From contig CALSFV010000349.1 in NCBI GenBank assembly GCA_943737045.1, positions 124,001 through 188,000 on the forward strand: DNA of 64,000 nucleotides, read 5' to 3'. The DNA is from Parapristionchus giblindavisi (lineage: Eukaryota; Nematoda; Chromadorea; Rhabditida; Diplogasteridae). Positions within the stretch are counted from its first letter, which is position 1, and every line of letters begins with the position of its first letter. The position numbers and the translations under genes were made by a program. This document shows, piece by piece, positions 10,414-22,590 of the stretch. The notes beneath the pieces were generated by a model, which saw nothing but the letters and a program-made list of their open reading frames with translations, was not told the origin of the DNA and did not search any database.

Positions 10414-12822
10414 ATGAAGGATTCAACCTATCAGAATCTGTGTACATTCCTTCTTGGTTCTGCTACGTTCTTTAGGTTAGGACAAGATGATTATTGATTG
10501 ATTTGTATGATCTACTCAATAGATTCATCGGATTGGACATGTCAATCTTCACTGTTGAGTCAGTTCTTCATTCAGCCTATATCCGAGACAATTCTACCAT
10601 TATTGATCATGCTGGATACTATGGGTACGGTAGATCAGATCGATTATCGATTGATTCGTTTGATTCAGACAAGCAGTGAGGGCGATAGTATCATGTGCGG
10701 CTTCATTTGTAGTCCCGATGATTGTTGGATATCTTAAACCGAAGGTTATTCGATTATCTTCCAATTTATTATAGTTCTACCACGAAATGCGTCGGTACAT
10801 TATACGCAATGGTTTTTTTCATAAAATTTTGTAAAATATTCTTCAAACATCTTTATTCTTTCATAATTAATTACAGTGGTCGTTAACACTGGGTGCATTA
10901 GGTATCTCTCTTTATATTGGAAGTTTTCTCATTATCAATAATTATATCTACTTCATCAGCAGTGCTCTTCTCGGATTCGCTGTGACTTGTAATTATTTTA
11001 TTTTGAAAAAAAGCTGTCCTATATCGTTAATTTACAATCGGAAATATCGGGAAAGTTTTGATATGAATAATGTAGTCGGACATTCACGTATTTTTGAGAT
11101 GACGCATATGCAAAATATCCAAATATAATTTTGTGGATGTATATTATGATATTATGCACAATTTTGCTTATAAAACATTTTTCAGTAAATTTCACTGCTT
11201 ATTCGACATATCAAATGGAATTCTCGACTCGAGATACCCTCGCTCGAAACTTTTCCAGAGCATGGTCGATAGCAAGTTTGAGGTTGAATTGATCTTTGAT
11301 CTTTGTTACTTTTTTTATTTTTAAGCTTGATCGGTGGAGGAATAAAACTCGTCAAGTTAAGAACAGTGTATCTAGTGAGAATCCTCATGATGCACTAACA
11401 TCTATTCAACATATTAGTAAGTCTAACGTAGATCATTGAATCTCTAATACATTCGAAAATAAATAGGTAAATAAAGATTAGATCTATTCACAACATGATA
11501 GAAAGACCTTTAAAACCAAAAAAATGTGCATGAATTATTAAAATTATACGTTTTTATCAAAACAAAATTACTGTTTCGCAAAGGTGAGCACTGTCTATTA
11601 GCATAGCGATTAAAAACCAATTTTCACGTTTTCTTTACAGAAGCACAGTGTGCAGTCATCATTGATCCTTCTATAATAATATTGATTCCTCGTTTTCTTA
11701 ATGTTGGTCTACTTGGTTCATTTTATATGAATGTTTTCCCCACTGCTTTACAATACTCTACAATTCTATCACAAAGCAATCCGATTCTAATGTCTTATTA
11801 TTCATTTTCTTTGTGTATCGGGGGAGTTATTTGTGAGTTTTATTATTGTTATTGACTTGAACACAAGTGTTATCCAGGTGGTTTAATCATCGGCCCTTTA
11901 AATAAGCGATTCAGAGACTTTGGTCTCAAACCTCTTTACTACATAACAATTACTATCCAATTAATTATCTATATATTATCATATCTTACAATTCCAAATT
12001 GGTCGACTGCTATACGTACGACTGATTCTTCGGCTATCCAACCACAGTCAGTTATGTTTCAGTTTTGACACATTTATTCAAGTCACATTTATTCATTTAT
12101 TCTGATGTCAGTCAGTACTAGTTGTTTTTTTTCATCAAAAATTGCGAAACTTATTTCAGTACGGTATGGGTTGTGACAATCTCTATATTGATTGGTATAG
12201 CAGATACAACAAATAAGTCCTCTAATACAGTATTGTGTTCACGATTGATTAAAGGAAGAGCTTCCCACACTTATTCTGCAACTCGATTTTATGTCGTAAG
12301 TCACTCATAACGATCAAGAATGATTATAGTATTCTTTATAGTATTCTCACTATGAAGAATGTAGAATCTAAGTTTCGACCATCTAAAGAGAACTTACAAC
12401 TCGTTGTTATGCATCGTTACATATGCCTTACCTACGCCGTTACCTCCGCCGTAACGACGGAGACGCGGCGGAGGGGGTTACTGCGTAGGCACGTAAGGCA
12501 AATGTAACAATGTATTAGACTTGACTACTTGATTTCACTTGTTAGAATTATGATAAGAAATACAATGTATGAGCTCACATTTGTTTGGGCTTGTTAAAAA
12601 TTTTTAATTGACAGTATCCTGAGAAAAGAATCTGTATTTAAGGGATTAATGAAAGCTCTTCTGTTCTTCTTCTCACCTTCACTATCAATGATCACCCATA
12701 TTGACATCCATATTACCATTATAATCACTTCATTATTCTCATTTAATTGGATTGTCAACAAAATCGAAGAACGACAACAAATGGATAAGGAGGAAAATAT
12801 GAAGAGCACATCTGATTTTTAG
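10414..12822 (+). pseudogene. UNC-93/MFSD11-like transporter, copy A, broken by a deletion
   Basis: Exons 10414-10475, 10523-10624, 10669-10744, 10877-10988 and 11186-11282 keep exact phase and encode the first half of a major-facilitator protein of the UNC-93/MFSD11 group (MKDSTYQNLCTFLLGSATFF...). Exons 11641-11832, 11878-12061, 12160-12295 and 12643-12822 encode the second half (LIPRFLNVGLLGSF..., GGLIIGPLNKRFRDFG). Between them, 11326-11416 corresponds to exons 6 and 7 of the intact minus-strand copy at 19.5-22.6 kb, but most of both exons, their intron and a membrane segment are deleted. The join shifts frame and gives a stop within about 25 codons. All other splice sites survive, so the loss is recent. 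Intron 10 contains a ~110-bp foldback (12405-12515). Confidence -1.
12405..12515. repeat. Short foldback element
   Basis: GTTACATATGCCTTACCTACG is mirrored by CGTAGGCACGTAAGGCAAATGTAAC (positions 12417-12510), with a GC-rich CCTCCGCCG/CGGCGGAGG centre. It looks like a small MITE. Similar GCCTCCGCCTACG words occur in the hairpin at 57.5 kb. Confidence -1.
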
Positions 12823-13158
12823 TTTTTAACATCGATCAAAACCATTTTTATGTTTAATATGCTAAATATTGCTAGGTAATTATTCGAATTATTCCAAATT
12901 ATAGCACGAGAAGAATTATCAACTTTTCAATAAAATATTATACCCAGTTATCGTAATCGAAATAGCCTAATTGTTAGCTAAATATTTCGCTAATTATACA
13001 ATAAAAAACAATTATCAATTGATATAAGATCTGATCAATTAACCAAAATAAAAGGAGTGAAGATATACTTTTATCTATTGAGTAATTAAGGGATAAAAGA
13101 CAGAACGACGTTTATCTGTATAGTATTTGGGATGGATTCAATCTCAACCAATATCCAA

Positions 13159-16100
13159 TCATTTACTCAATTCTTTCACTGATTCTTTCTTCTTAATCGT
13201 CTTTGTCTTATCATTATCCGTAGTTCCTGTTCCCTTAGTATTATTCTTTTCACCGTCATCATCTACTGAATCTTTCGTTATGGAATCCTTCTGTGTAGTA
13301 TCATCTGAATTCTTCTTCATAGAGTCCTTTTTAGTCGTATCATCTACTGAATCCTTCTTCGCCTCCTTCTTCGTATCTTCTTGCGTCTTCATTTCCTTTC
13401 TAGTAGTATCTTGAGTTGTTTCCAAAGTCTGTTTGTTATAACTTTTTTCTTCCTTACCAACACTTTCTTGAGTCACTTCTACTGTGAGTTTCGATGTGTT
13501 ATCACTAGCTGTTTTCTCGACAGTTTTGTTACTGATATTACCACTTTTTGGATCGATCGGCTTAACAATCGGATCCTTCACAGGACTTTCATCCACTTTC
13601 TTGTTTCGTCCATTAGTCGATTCAACTTCTCTTGGTGTCAATTGGGCTTTCTCTGGAGTACTCCCTATACTGCCCACATCTATCTTTCTCTTATCTGAAA
13701 AAAAGAGCTTATTTATGGATAGTTACAAAACTACAAGACTAACTACACAACATAACTAAGATAACTACAAGAGCAACACACTGACGGCAAACTTTAAAAA
13801 TTATAAATTTGAGGTATAGGCTATCCAAGATGCGACAATTAGAGAAACATTCTCTCATATAAGGGATAATTTATTAGCATACTCCAGTCCTCATTACTAT
13901 CTCGAGCGAGAGAGTATTATGCAACGTTTTTTGAGAGAATTTGGAGTAAGCTAGACTTTCTCTATGTCTACATAGAAATCCCTCGAAGAGAATTTGCCGT
14001 GAGTTTATTTAAAGATACTTTAGGTGAGTGAGGTTCTCGATGGTATTCCCCATCCATTCTTGTCAAATCCAGCAGCTCAGATAATAAGAAAAATATATGA
14101 AATGCAGAAAGTTATATAACATATAACATAATAATGCACTCACTTTTCTTATCCAAAACTTTTTGTCTATCGGCGGGAAATCGTATGATAGAGACAGCAA
14201 AGAGAATAATAGCCGGTATTATCATAATAGAAACGATTTTGAAGGCTTTGGCCGATGAATCCCATTCAACTTTATGAGTCACATTGTGACTTTTCTTGAA
14301 TTTCTCCGTCAACTACCAGCATTATTATAGTATATTTTAATTAATAAAATTATAAGTATAACTAACCACTCCTGTGACTAAAGGGCCGGGTCCATCGCCA
14401 CAGACGTGACTGACAAGAACTCGGAGCGACATTGCCGTACTGTGAAGCTTTGGTGGAACGACGTCCTGAAAAGATAAATACCGTAAGTCTAAGTTGATAA
14501 ACACAGTAAGTTTGAGTGGATACAGTAACGAGAGACTAACCAATAGAAGATCAACTGTAGTTGCCCAATTGAACGATAGACCAAATATAGCGATGAAGAA
14601 AACAATCTGAATTTTTACAGTTATGGACAATTATAAAATGTCTTTTAACTGAATTCCCCATTCTAATTTGAACTTTGACTGCACTTTCTTAATTTCTTTG
14701 TCTTGTATTCCCACATATAGGTAAGATGGTCTTTCCCAATCTCAAAGAAATTCACTGTGAGTGTACAACTTACATATCCTATTGTGATACTGTGGTCAAA
14801 GACATAGAGCGCAACAACAAACGCTATCCCTGAAATGAAGCCATTTTGCGATTAAATATAGAATATTTTGAAAATATGAAATGTCGCACCTCCGATGACA
14901 CAGCCTATACCACTGACAACGGCATCAGCTCGTGGTGTTTTCACTTTGTACTTTCCACTTTTCAATGCCTAAAAAGAAATTATTAGACAATTAATCTTCA
15001 TCTTCTTTAATCACAGACTAAACAAAGAAATTCACTTCGCAACTCGTTCTTGAATTTATAGTTTTTTGTGAGACACAGAATGCCCATAAATTTCACAAGA
15101 TCTTGGGACTAAACTACAATTATCGAGTGACTGATATTTGATCTGTAGTTCCACCCTAACTCCGCCCACTTATGAGATAATCTGGCTTCTGGGGTATGCC
15201 GATCTTACTTGATCATGCATGGATTCAAAAACATTAGTTGTAATATGGATAAGCAACAGACAGACGTTACAAATAAAAGTTGTGTTATACCTGTGATAGA
15301 AGTGTTCCGAAGATTACTCCAGACAATCCAGCGGCTATAGCAACTCCTCCAAATACTACGATGACACTAAATTACATTTTTAATTGATTTTCTTAAATCA
15401 ATAATCGGGATGGTTAAATAAATCGATCATTGACAAAAGTAAAATAAAATACAATATTTTAACTAACCTGGATTTCTTCTTTGCATGCATGTCTTCTAGT
15501 AGTGTCAGTTCGTCTTCTTGATCATCACCCATATCCACTGCAGCAGAAGCGTGTTGGATCGCCTTTGGGAGTAAGAAAGTTGCTGCTCCTAAGGTCAATC
15601 AATCGATAAATCGATCGATAATATATATTTAACGTGATGTTCAAAAGTCGCGAAAAAAAAAGAAAAGAGGCGAAAGAGTATGTAATACAAGGAGAGTTTT
15701 CTTTTCTTTTCACATCTTTTCAACAGATTACCGACGACAAAGTAGATGCAAGTGAGTGCGATTGTTGTGCAGACAAAGGTCGGGCTTAAAGAATCACATT
15801 AAACAACTAGATGACTCTCCGCTCCGGCCATACTCTTTCACAGATAAAAAAGTGATAGTGTCATAAGATTCGATTTCGTTCATTTAAATGTCATTGTACT
15901 GATCAAGAATAGTAGAAGATAGATCGAGAGATATAACAGAAAGCATCAGTCGATAGGAAAAAAAGAGAAATCTCGAATCTTCTCAACTCAAGAGGTCAGT
16001 ATGGAAAGCTAAATATTTGAATCAGGATGCAAAACTAATTGATTATCATTTCGATATCCAATTTTCTGAAGAAAGATTAATCTCAAACAAAGTGAAGATA

Positions 16101-17902
16101 TAGACTTTTTTTAGAATCACCAACTTTTTTAACAGAGCCCATAACTGACGCAAGATCTTGGGCTTATTGCTGCGTCTGCTACTACTTCTCTATAATGTAG
16201 ATCGATTATCGATTGTGTCTAAACGATCTACCGTATACCAAGGAACCGTTCGTTTTGGGAGACGATCGAAGGAGAATAGAAAAGATTACGAATGCGGCAA
16301 CATCTGTAATCGTGAACTGACTTATTATAAGAGATATCCCAAAACATATTTGACGCATTAAAGGAACATTCCATCCTGATTTGACTATCCGTTCTGGATA
16401 CACTCTCATGGACAAAGAATACGAGAACGTGCTGCAGGAGAGGACAGTTTCAAATTAGCTTGGGGAGGTAATGAAGTTAATTAAGTTATCAATTGCTTAA
16501 ATAAAAGTAAAGCAAACCAATAAATGCTCCCATTCTCACTCCCCATTTCCAACTTTCATTATGGTTATCCGTAGATATGTTTTTAGCCACGGTTGTTCCC
16601 ATCATGTGTCCAATGCCGCTAAATTCAAATTTGAATATTCGCGCCAAATCGTCAGTTCAAACCTTCCAACGGGTATAGCTATGTAGAATATCATGAGCAA
16701 TGTAGACCGTTTTTGTCCAGAAAACATATCAGCAATAAGTATTGGGGCGAGTACAGTGAAGGCGCCCTGACCGACTCCCACGAGACAACGAAGGATAAGG
16801 AAGACCGAGAATAACTGTCAAAGATTTCGATTATTGAGGGCACATTGCTAGTTAACTTATTTAATCAAAAAAATTATATTTAAAGTGCATGCATACTTAT
16901 TCTTGTACATCTATTAATAATATTAATATAATTTTGTTTTGGTAGGGTATTTTGATAGATTTTTCATCGAAAAAAATAAGATACTTTTGAGGGAATGAAA
17001 GTGCAAGCGAAGACAGCGGATGTCCAAATAACAATACCAGCCATGATAAGCCAACGTTTCTGAACTCTGACAAAGATCAAAGATCAGAAATGCAAAAAAT
17101 CAAAGATCAAAGATTACTTTGCTCCCAGAACACCTAAAATTGGTGAGAATACTGCTAATGAGAGAATGAAAGTTGTCTGGATGAAACCTCCCCAATCATC
17201 ACCAATATTGAAATAGCCTTCGATATAGTTAAGAGTACCTGAAATAATAAATCAATTATTTGCTTATTAAAAGATAGAATCTAAATATGACTAGTCAAAA
17301 TTTAAAAAAAAATAAATAGAATATGGTGCTTTATGGTATTTCGTCAAAATAAGGTATATTTCTTACTGGAAACGGTGAATCGATCGATATAATTTTGCAA
17401 ATTCAATACGACCAAAAGCACGAAGACGAAGTAGTCACGGACTGTTGTTTTCTTAGCTACTATGACCTCCTTTGAGAATCTATATTAATATAAATCAATA
17501 TTTCGTAGTGACCAAGCAGTTTTTTTAAATCTCAAATTCAGAAACATTTTATACGAATCTAACAAACATTGATATATCTTGAATTTCCTTTGCATTTGCT
17601 TCTTTGGGACCATCATTAGATTCATCTCTATTTGCTTTCCCACTCTCGTGCGCTACAATTGAAAACGAACATTAAAACACTGAGTTATGTCAATATTAAT
17701 ATTTTTTGCATAATTTAGTTCTTTTATTAGGAGTTTGTCAATGAACACATCAAAGTATAGCTCCACAAACAGTAGAAAATCAAATATGAGATTTTTTAAA
17801 ATTTTCATGACTATTATATATAACAAAATTATTTAAACAAAGAGAATCCTATAATTATTTACTTAGATGATGATCATCTTTACCTGTTGGGGATACAGAC
17901 AT
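13159..17902 (-). CDS. Spinster-like MFS transporter, copy B, 685 aa
   Basis: Eighteen exons join in frame from ATG at 17902 to a stop at 13159: 17902-17884, 17652-17568, 17479-17367, 17238-17118, 17066-16985, 16814-16663, 16618-16518, 16303-16239, 16189-16125, 15784-15732, 15588-15468, 15366-15291, 14968-14890, 14829-14774, 14606-14541, 14465-14367, 14312-14144, 13694-13159. The N-terminal half carries the spinster signature (LNLQNYIDRFTVSSTLNYIE), then alternating hydrophobic segments and ...LLKNPTFVCTTIALTCIYF, typical of spinster proteins (lysosomal/endosomal or plasma-membrane lipid transporters; C. elegans spin genes). The last exon is a ~178-residue hydrophilic tail rich in Lys, Asp and Thr, unusual for the family. 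No internal stop was found. Substrate cannot be read from sequence. It is tail-to-tail with copy A, 336 bp apart; its closest relative is the plus-strand copy at 29.4-33.3 kb. Confidence -1.
13820..13975. repeat. Dispersed MITE-like repeat in a spinster intron
   Basis: Shares GACAATTAGAGAAACA, CTCGAGCGAGAGAGTA and GAGAGAATTTGGAGT-like blocks in the same order with 53.50-53.67 kb in a chitinase intron. The ends are partly inverted. A short inactive element is the simplest reading. Confidence -1.
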
Positions 17903-18216
17903 TTAACGGATAAGAGGTTGTTGAGAGCAATACGACCTATCCTTGAGATGAGAAAAAGATGAAATGAAGGGTTTAATTAATTTTGATTGAAAATTGAATA
18001 TTCTGTTTATTAGGGTGTCCGGAAAGTGTTTGCACTTTTTAATGCACTTTCTTTCGACCCCTCTTACGAGAGCAAGGGCTGAGGCATTTTTCATACTTCG
18101 AAGGCCTATTGATCAGCAAATGTGATAAGTTTCATTTGCCAACTCTCTTTCCTTGACTATGGAGCACTGACCGAACGGTCTAATGCAGTTGCATACGAGA
18201 TGGAGGACACTTATTG
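17903..18216. promoter_or_regulatory. Upstream region of spinster copy B
   Basis: The first ~90 bp are shared with the region just before the start of the plus-strand spinster copy (29295-29371), including TCATCTTTTTCTAATCTCAAGG-like sequence. It may hold the promoter and trans-splice acceptor. No specific element is recognised, and the remainder is unremarkable. Confidence -1.
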
Positions 18217-18740
18217 TTAAAGAAGGGGGCCCACGAGATTTGAGGTGCGCTATTGACAAGAGGATCGTGTGACATAGGAAGCGACATTATGTTCTTTATT
18301 AGATTTGAGAGATTGAACGCGTAGAGCGTGTAGCTCAGTGGTTAGTAGTCAGCGCTTGTAACCGCGACACGCGGCGGGTTCGATTCTCGTTTGCAACTTT
18401 CTTTATATTTCTCCTTCAAATTCAAAAACTCGCGCCTTTCCCTGGGGGATCAATGAACTTTATGCTCGGATTACGACATGCCGGGGCACCTAAAATTTTA
18501 GAGAAAATTGTTTTTGCGTACAGGATGATGTGATCTATAGTTCTGCCTGGCCAGTTTAGTCACGAAAAAACTGGCACTACTTCAGAATAGGGTACCAGTA
18601 CACCGGGCAAGTCCAAAAGGACATGAAAAATGAAATTAACACAAAGGAAAGGACGTTTATATTAGGCAATTATACTATTATTTTGGACTGGTACCCTATT
18701 CTGAAGTAGTGCCAAAAAACTCGTGTGTCCCCTTCTTTAA
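18217..18740. mobile_element. TTAA-flanked element with tRNA-like interior, copy 1
   Basis: Inverted ends AGAAGGGGGCCCACGAG and CTCGTGTGTCCCCTTCT are bounded by TTAA on both sides, suggesting a TTAA duplication (piggyBac-type target) or TTAA as the outer part of the repeat. The interior holds GTAGCTCAGTGGTTAGTAG and GGGTTCGATTC (18329-18396), good A- and B-box matches. A second, smaller element has inserted near its right end. Copies lie at 20556-20929 and, with a different interior, 42219-42513. Confidence -1.
18572..18714. mobile_element. 143-bp MITE nested in the TTAA element
   Basis: 28-bp inverted repeats begin TGGCACTACTTCAGAATAGG and end in the exact complement. Copy 2 of the host element has an uninterrupted GAAAAAAACTCG at this point, so the insertion site is the A-run. 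The flanking As hide the exact duplication. Confidence -1.
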
Positions 18741-19452
18741 ATGTGGACAGTATCTCACCACTTCGATAACGTTTCTTCGTTTGTTATTTGAAAAAATGAA
18801 ATCATGAAAAAAGTTGGATGAAAATGTAATGGAATTAGTGAATTTAGTTACAAGATGTATGCAGTTTAGAGGTTTCTTATTTGATTTGAATTTCGTTATA
18901 GAAAGAAAAGAAACTTTAAAGGTGGAGACCCGTAAGCGTTTATGCAAGTGCCCGGTGGTGCACAATGAGATGGAGCGACCACACATCACTACCTTACAAT
19001 TATCGTAGTGGTAAAAATTCGGAATAGGGGTTGTGGGCTCGAATCTTATTTCCGAAATTTCTTGTTTTTCAAAAACCGTGCCGTTACCGGTTTGTTTTTG
19101 GTTAAGGTGTCCTTTGTCTCTCTGTTCATCGTTAAAGATAAATAAATTATTATTATTATAAGATTGGATCCATCCCAAATAATACTGATAGACGTCGTTT
19201 TGTCTTTTCCCTCGACCACTGAGTAGATATGATGTCAATCGATAATTGTGCTTGTATAGTATAATCGGATAAATATTTATATATTGAGAATAGTAAGATA
19301 AGATAACAGTTAAATTAGTTAGACTAGACATACTATTCTATTGAAAAGCTATTAAGTCAACTCGTACAATAATTTGAAATAATTCGAATACTTTTCTAGC
19401 AATATTTACCCTATTAAACATTTTAAAATATGGTTTTGATCCATGTTAAAAA

Positions 19453-22400
19453 CTAAAACTCCGATGTGCTGTTAATAGTTTCCTCCCTCTCCATTTGTTC
19501 TCGTTGTTTGATTTTGTTGACAATCCAATTAAATGAGAACAATGAAGTGATTAGAATGATGATATGGATGACAATATGAGTGATCATTGATAGAGAAGGT
19601 GAAAAGAAGAATAGAAATGCTTTCATTAATCCCTTCAATGTGGGTACATTCGTTGGCAGAATGATTTTAGCTTAATTTTTTTTTGACAAAGTCAAATAAA
19701 TATGAGAATCTACATTGTATCTTTGAACCAGAAGATCATATTATGATTCTAATAAGTTCTCTTTGGATGGTCGTAACTATAGCGTTTTTAAGGCGAAAGA
19801 TTTTATATTCTGAGAAGTGAGAGCCAACGAATACCTTACAACCATTTTATACTCTTGATCGTTATGAGTGACTTACGACATAAAATCGAGTTGCAGAATA
19901 AGTGTGGGAAGCTCTTCCTTTAAACAATCTTGAGCATAATACTGTATTAGATGAGATATTTGTTGTATCTGCTATACCAATCAATATAGAGATTATCACA
20001 ACCCATACCGTACTGAAACAAGTTTTAGAATTTTTGCTGAAAAAACAACTAGTACTGACTGACATCAACCATTTGAATAGATGTGTCAAAAACTGAACTG
20101 ACTGTGGTTGTATAAGGGAAGAATCGGACGTGGGTTTAGCAGTCGACCAATTTGGAATTGTCAGATATGATAATATATAGATAAGTAATTGAATAGTAAT
20201 TGTTATGTAATAAAGAGGTTTAAGACCAAAGTCTCTGAATCGCTTATTTAAAGGGCCGATGATTAAACCACCTGGATACAAGTCATGTTGAAGTCAATAA
20301 TAATAATAAAACTCACAAATAACGCCTCCAATACACAATGAAAATGAATAATAAGACATTAGAATCGGATTGCTTTGTGATAGAATTGTTGAGTATTGCA
20401 AAGCCGTGGGAAAAACGTTCATGTAAAATGAGCCAAGTAGACCAACATTCAGAAAACGAGGAATTAGTATTATCATAGAAGGATCAATGATAATTGCACA
20501 TTGTGCTTCTGAAAAAAAATCTTCTTTGTGAGACTTTGTGAAATAGTTTCTGATTTTAAAGAAGGGGACCCACGAGATTTGGGCTGCGCTTTTGAGATGA
20601 AGAACGTGGGACATAGGAAGCGACATTCCTTTCTCTATTAGATTTGACTGGTTGAACGCGTAGAGCGTGTGACTCAGTGGTAAGTAGTCACCGCTTGTAA
20701 CCGCGCCCCGTGGGTTCCATTCCCGTTTGCAATTTTCAATATATTTGTACTTCTATTTCAAAAACTCGCTCCTTTCCCTGGAGTTATCAATGAACTTTAA
20801 GCCCGAATTACAGTGTTCCGGGGCATCTAAAACTTTAGAGAAAATTGTTTTTGTATACAAGGAGATGTGATCAATAGTTCTGCCTGGCCAGTTTAGTCAC
20901 GAAAAAAACTCGTGCGTCCCCTTCTTTAAAGGTACATCCATTTCTAATTTGAAACTCTCCGCTATTACAATGATCGTCAACGAGAAAGCAGTGGAGAGTC
21001 AAATTACAGTACTGGCCAAAAGACACAGATACGTAAAAACACTCTCAAATTAATCCCTGAATATCTGGACTCGATCGGTTGAGCTTGAAAAAAAGTTTCG
21101 GCGAAAAATCTAAAAGTCAATATATTTTCAGCTTATCATATCAGCGTGTTTGCATAATAACGGATCACTTTCTCGCTAGAGTTCGGCAGTGCCAGTAGGC
21201 AATAGATGTCGTACAATTGCACGAATGCGGATTTCTATTCGGCACCACTAATTTTGAAAAAAAAATCTTTTCCAATGTATTAAAGAGTCTATGATGCACT
21301 TTAGACTTACTAATATGCTGAATAGAAGTTAGTATATCATGAGGATTCTCACTAGATACACTATTCTTAACTCGACGAGTTGGAAGGAAACAATGTATTA
21401 CCAAACTAATGATCGATAATAAGAATAATACACCGTACATCAATCTTTAATATATCGATTGATTTTGAATATTTTCTTGTTCAATGAAACCTTGTTTCTG
21501 ATTCGCTATAGTATCGATATCGATCGATTATTATTGATTGATCCAGAGATGTTGAAGTTGATACAATATATATTATTCCTCCCCCGATCAAGCTTTAAAA
21601 TTAAAAGTAACAAAGATCAACGATCAATTTCACCTCAAACTTGCTATCGACCATGCTCTAGAAAAGTTTCGAGCAAGGGTATCTCGAGTCGAGAATTCCA
21701 TTTGATATGTCGAATAAGCAGTGAAGTTTACTGCAAAATCTTTTGTTGTATACAAAATTGCACATAATTTTAAAAATTTATATATAATATTGCATCCACA
21801 ATATTTGATCGGGATATTTTAATGTTTTTCCACTACTTATACTTGCGAGATAGTGATGCCTCAATACCTCAAAAATACGTGACTAGATTTTTTACATTCC
21901 AAGGGTTCCAATATTTACAAAAGTGGGCGAGTGACCCATTTTTAACACCATAAGTCCATCGCTGATTGTAAATGAACGTTTCGGAAGCATTTTTTTCGAT
22001 ATAAAATAATTACAAGTCACAGCGAATCCGAGAAGAGCACTGCTGATGAAGTAGATATAATTATTGATAATGAGAAAACTTCCAATATAAAGAGAGATAC
22101 CTAATGCACCCAGTGTTAACGACCACTGTAATTAATTATGAAAGAATAAAGATGTTTGAAGAATATTTTACAAAATTTTATGAAAAAAAACCATTGCGTA
22201 TAATGTACCGACGCATTTAGTGGTAGAACTATAATAAATTGGTAAGTTAATCGAATAACCTTCGGTTTAAGATATCCAACAATCATCGGAACTACAAATG
22301 AAGCCGCACAAGATATTATCGCCCTCACTGCTTGTCTGAATCAAATAAATCAATCGATAATCGATCTGATCTACCGTACCCATAATATCCTGCATGATCA

Positions 22401-22590
22401 ATAATGGAAGAATTGTCTCGGATATAGGCTGAATGAAGAACTGACTCAACAGTGAATATTGACATGTCCAATCCGATGAATCTATTGAGTAGATCATACA
22501 AATCAATCAATAATCTTCTTGTCCCAACCTAAAGAATGTAGCAGAACCAAGAAGGAATGTACACAGATTCTGATAGGTTGAATCCTTCAT
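19453..22590 (-). CDS. UNC-93/MFSD11-like MFS transporter, copy C, 456 aa
   Basis: Eleven exons keep frame at every junction: 22590-22529, 22481-22380, 22335-22260, 22125-22014, 21730-21634, 21592-21491, 21444-21311, 20508-20317, 20271-20094, 20012-19877, 19632-19453. Total length 456 aa is close to mammalian MFSD11 (449 aa). Recognisable stretches are YQNLCTFLLGSATFF with IIDHAGYYGQAV at the N-terminus, LLGFAVTLNFTAY, LIPRFLNVGLLGSF in the seventh-segment region, CGGLIIGPLNKRFRDFG, and ILIGIADTTN...NTVLCSR, which parallels the LLGLGDSCFNTQ motif. It should be a multi-spanning membrane protein; in C. elegans UNC-93 is a potassium-channel partner, but this subgroup's role is unknown. Intron 7 (about 800 nt) hosts the second TTAA element. 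It is the intact counterpart of the broken copy A; the 3'ss of the last exon (TTGAAG) is weak. Confidence -1.
20556..20929. mobile_element. TTAA-flanked element with tRNA-like interior, copy 2
   Basis: Ends AGAAGGGGACCCACGAG and CTCGTGCGTCCCCTTCT, bounded by TTAA. It is uninterrupted, which defines the family length as about 370 bp. The tRNA-like portion (20663-20735) keeps GTGACTCAGTGGTAAGTAG but the B box reads GGGTTCCATTC, one change from consensus. Confidence -1.

Noticed and set aside
13127..13759. Plus-strand Phe/Ser-rich frames
   Set aside because: Shadow of the Lys/Asp/Thr-rich last exon of the minus-strand spinster gene; the same happens at 32616-33356 on the other strand of copy D.
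18329..18396. tRNA-Thr-like sequence
   Set aside because: A and B boxes are good but the acceptor ends do not pair and the anticodon stem is imperfect; it is part of a mobile element.
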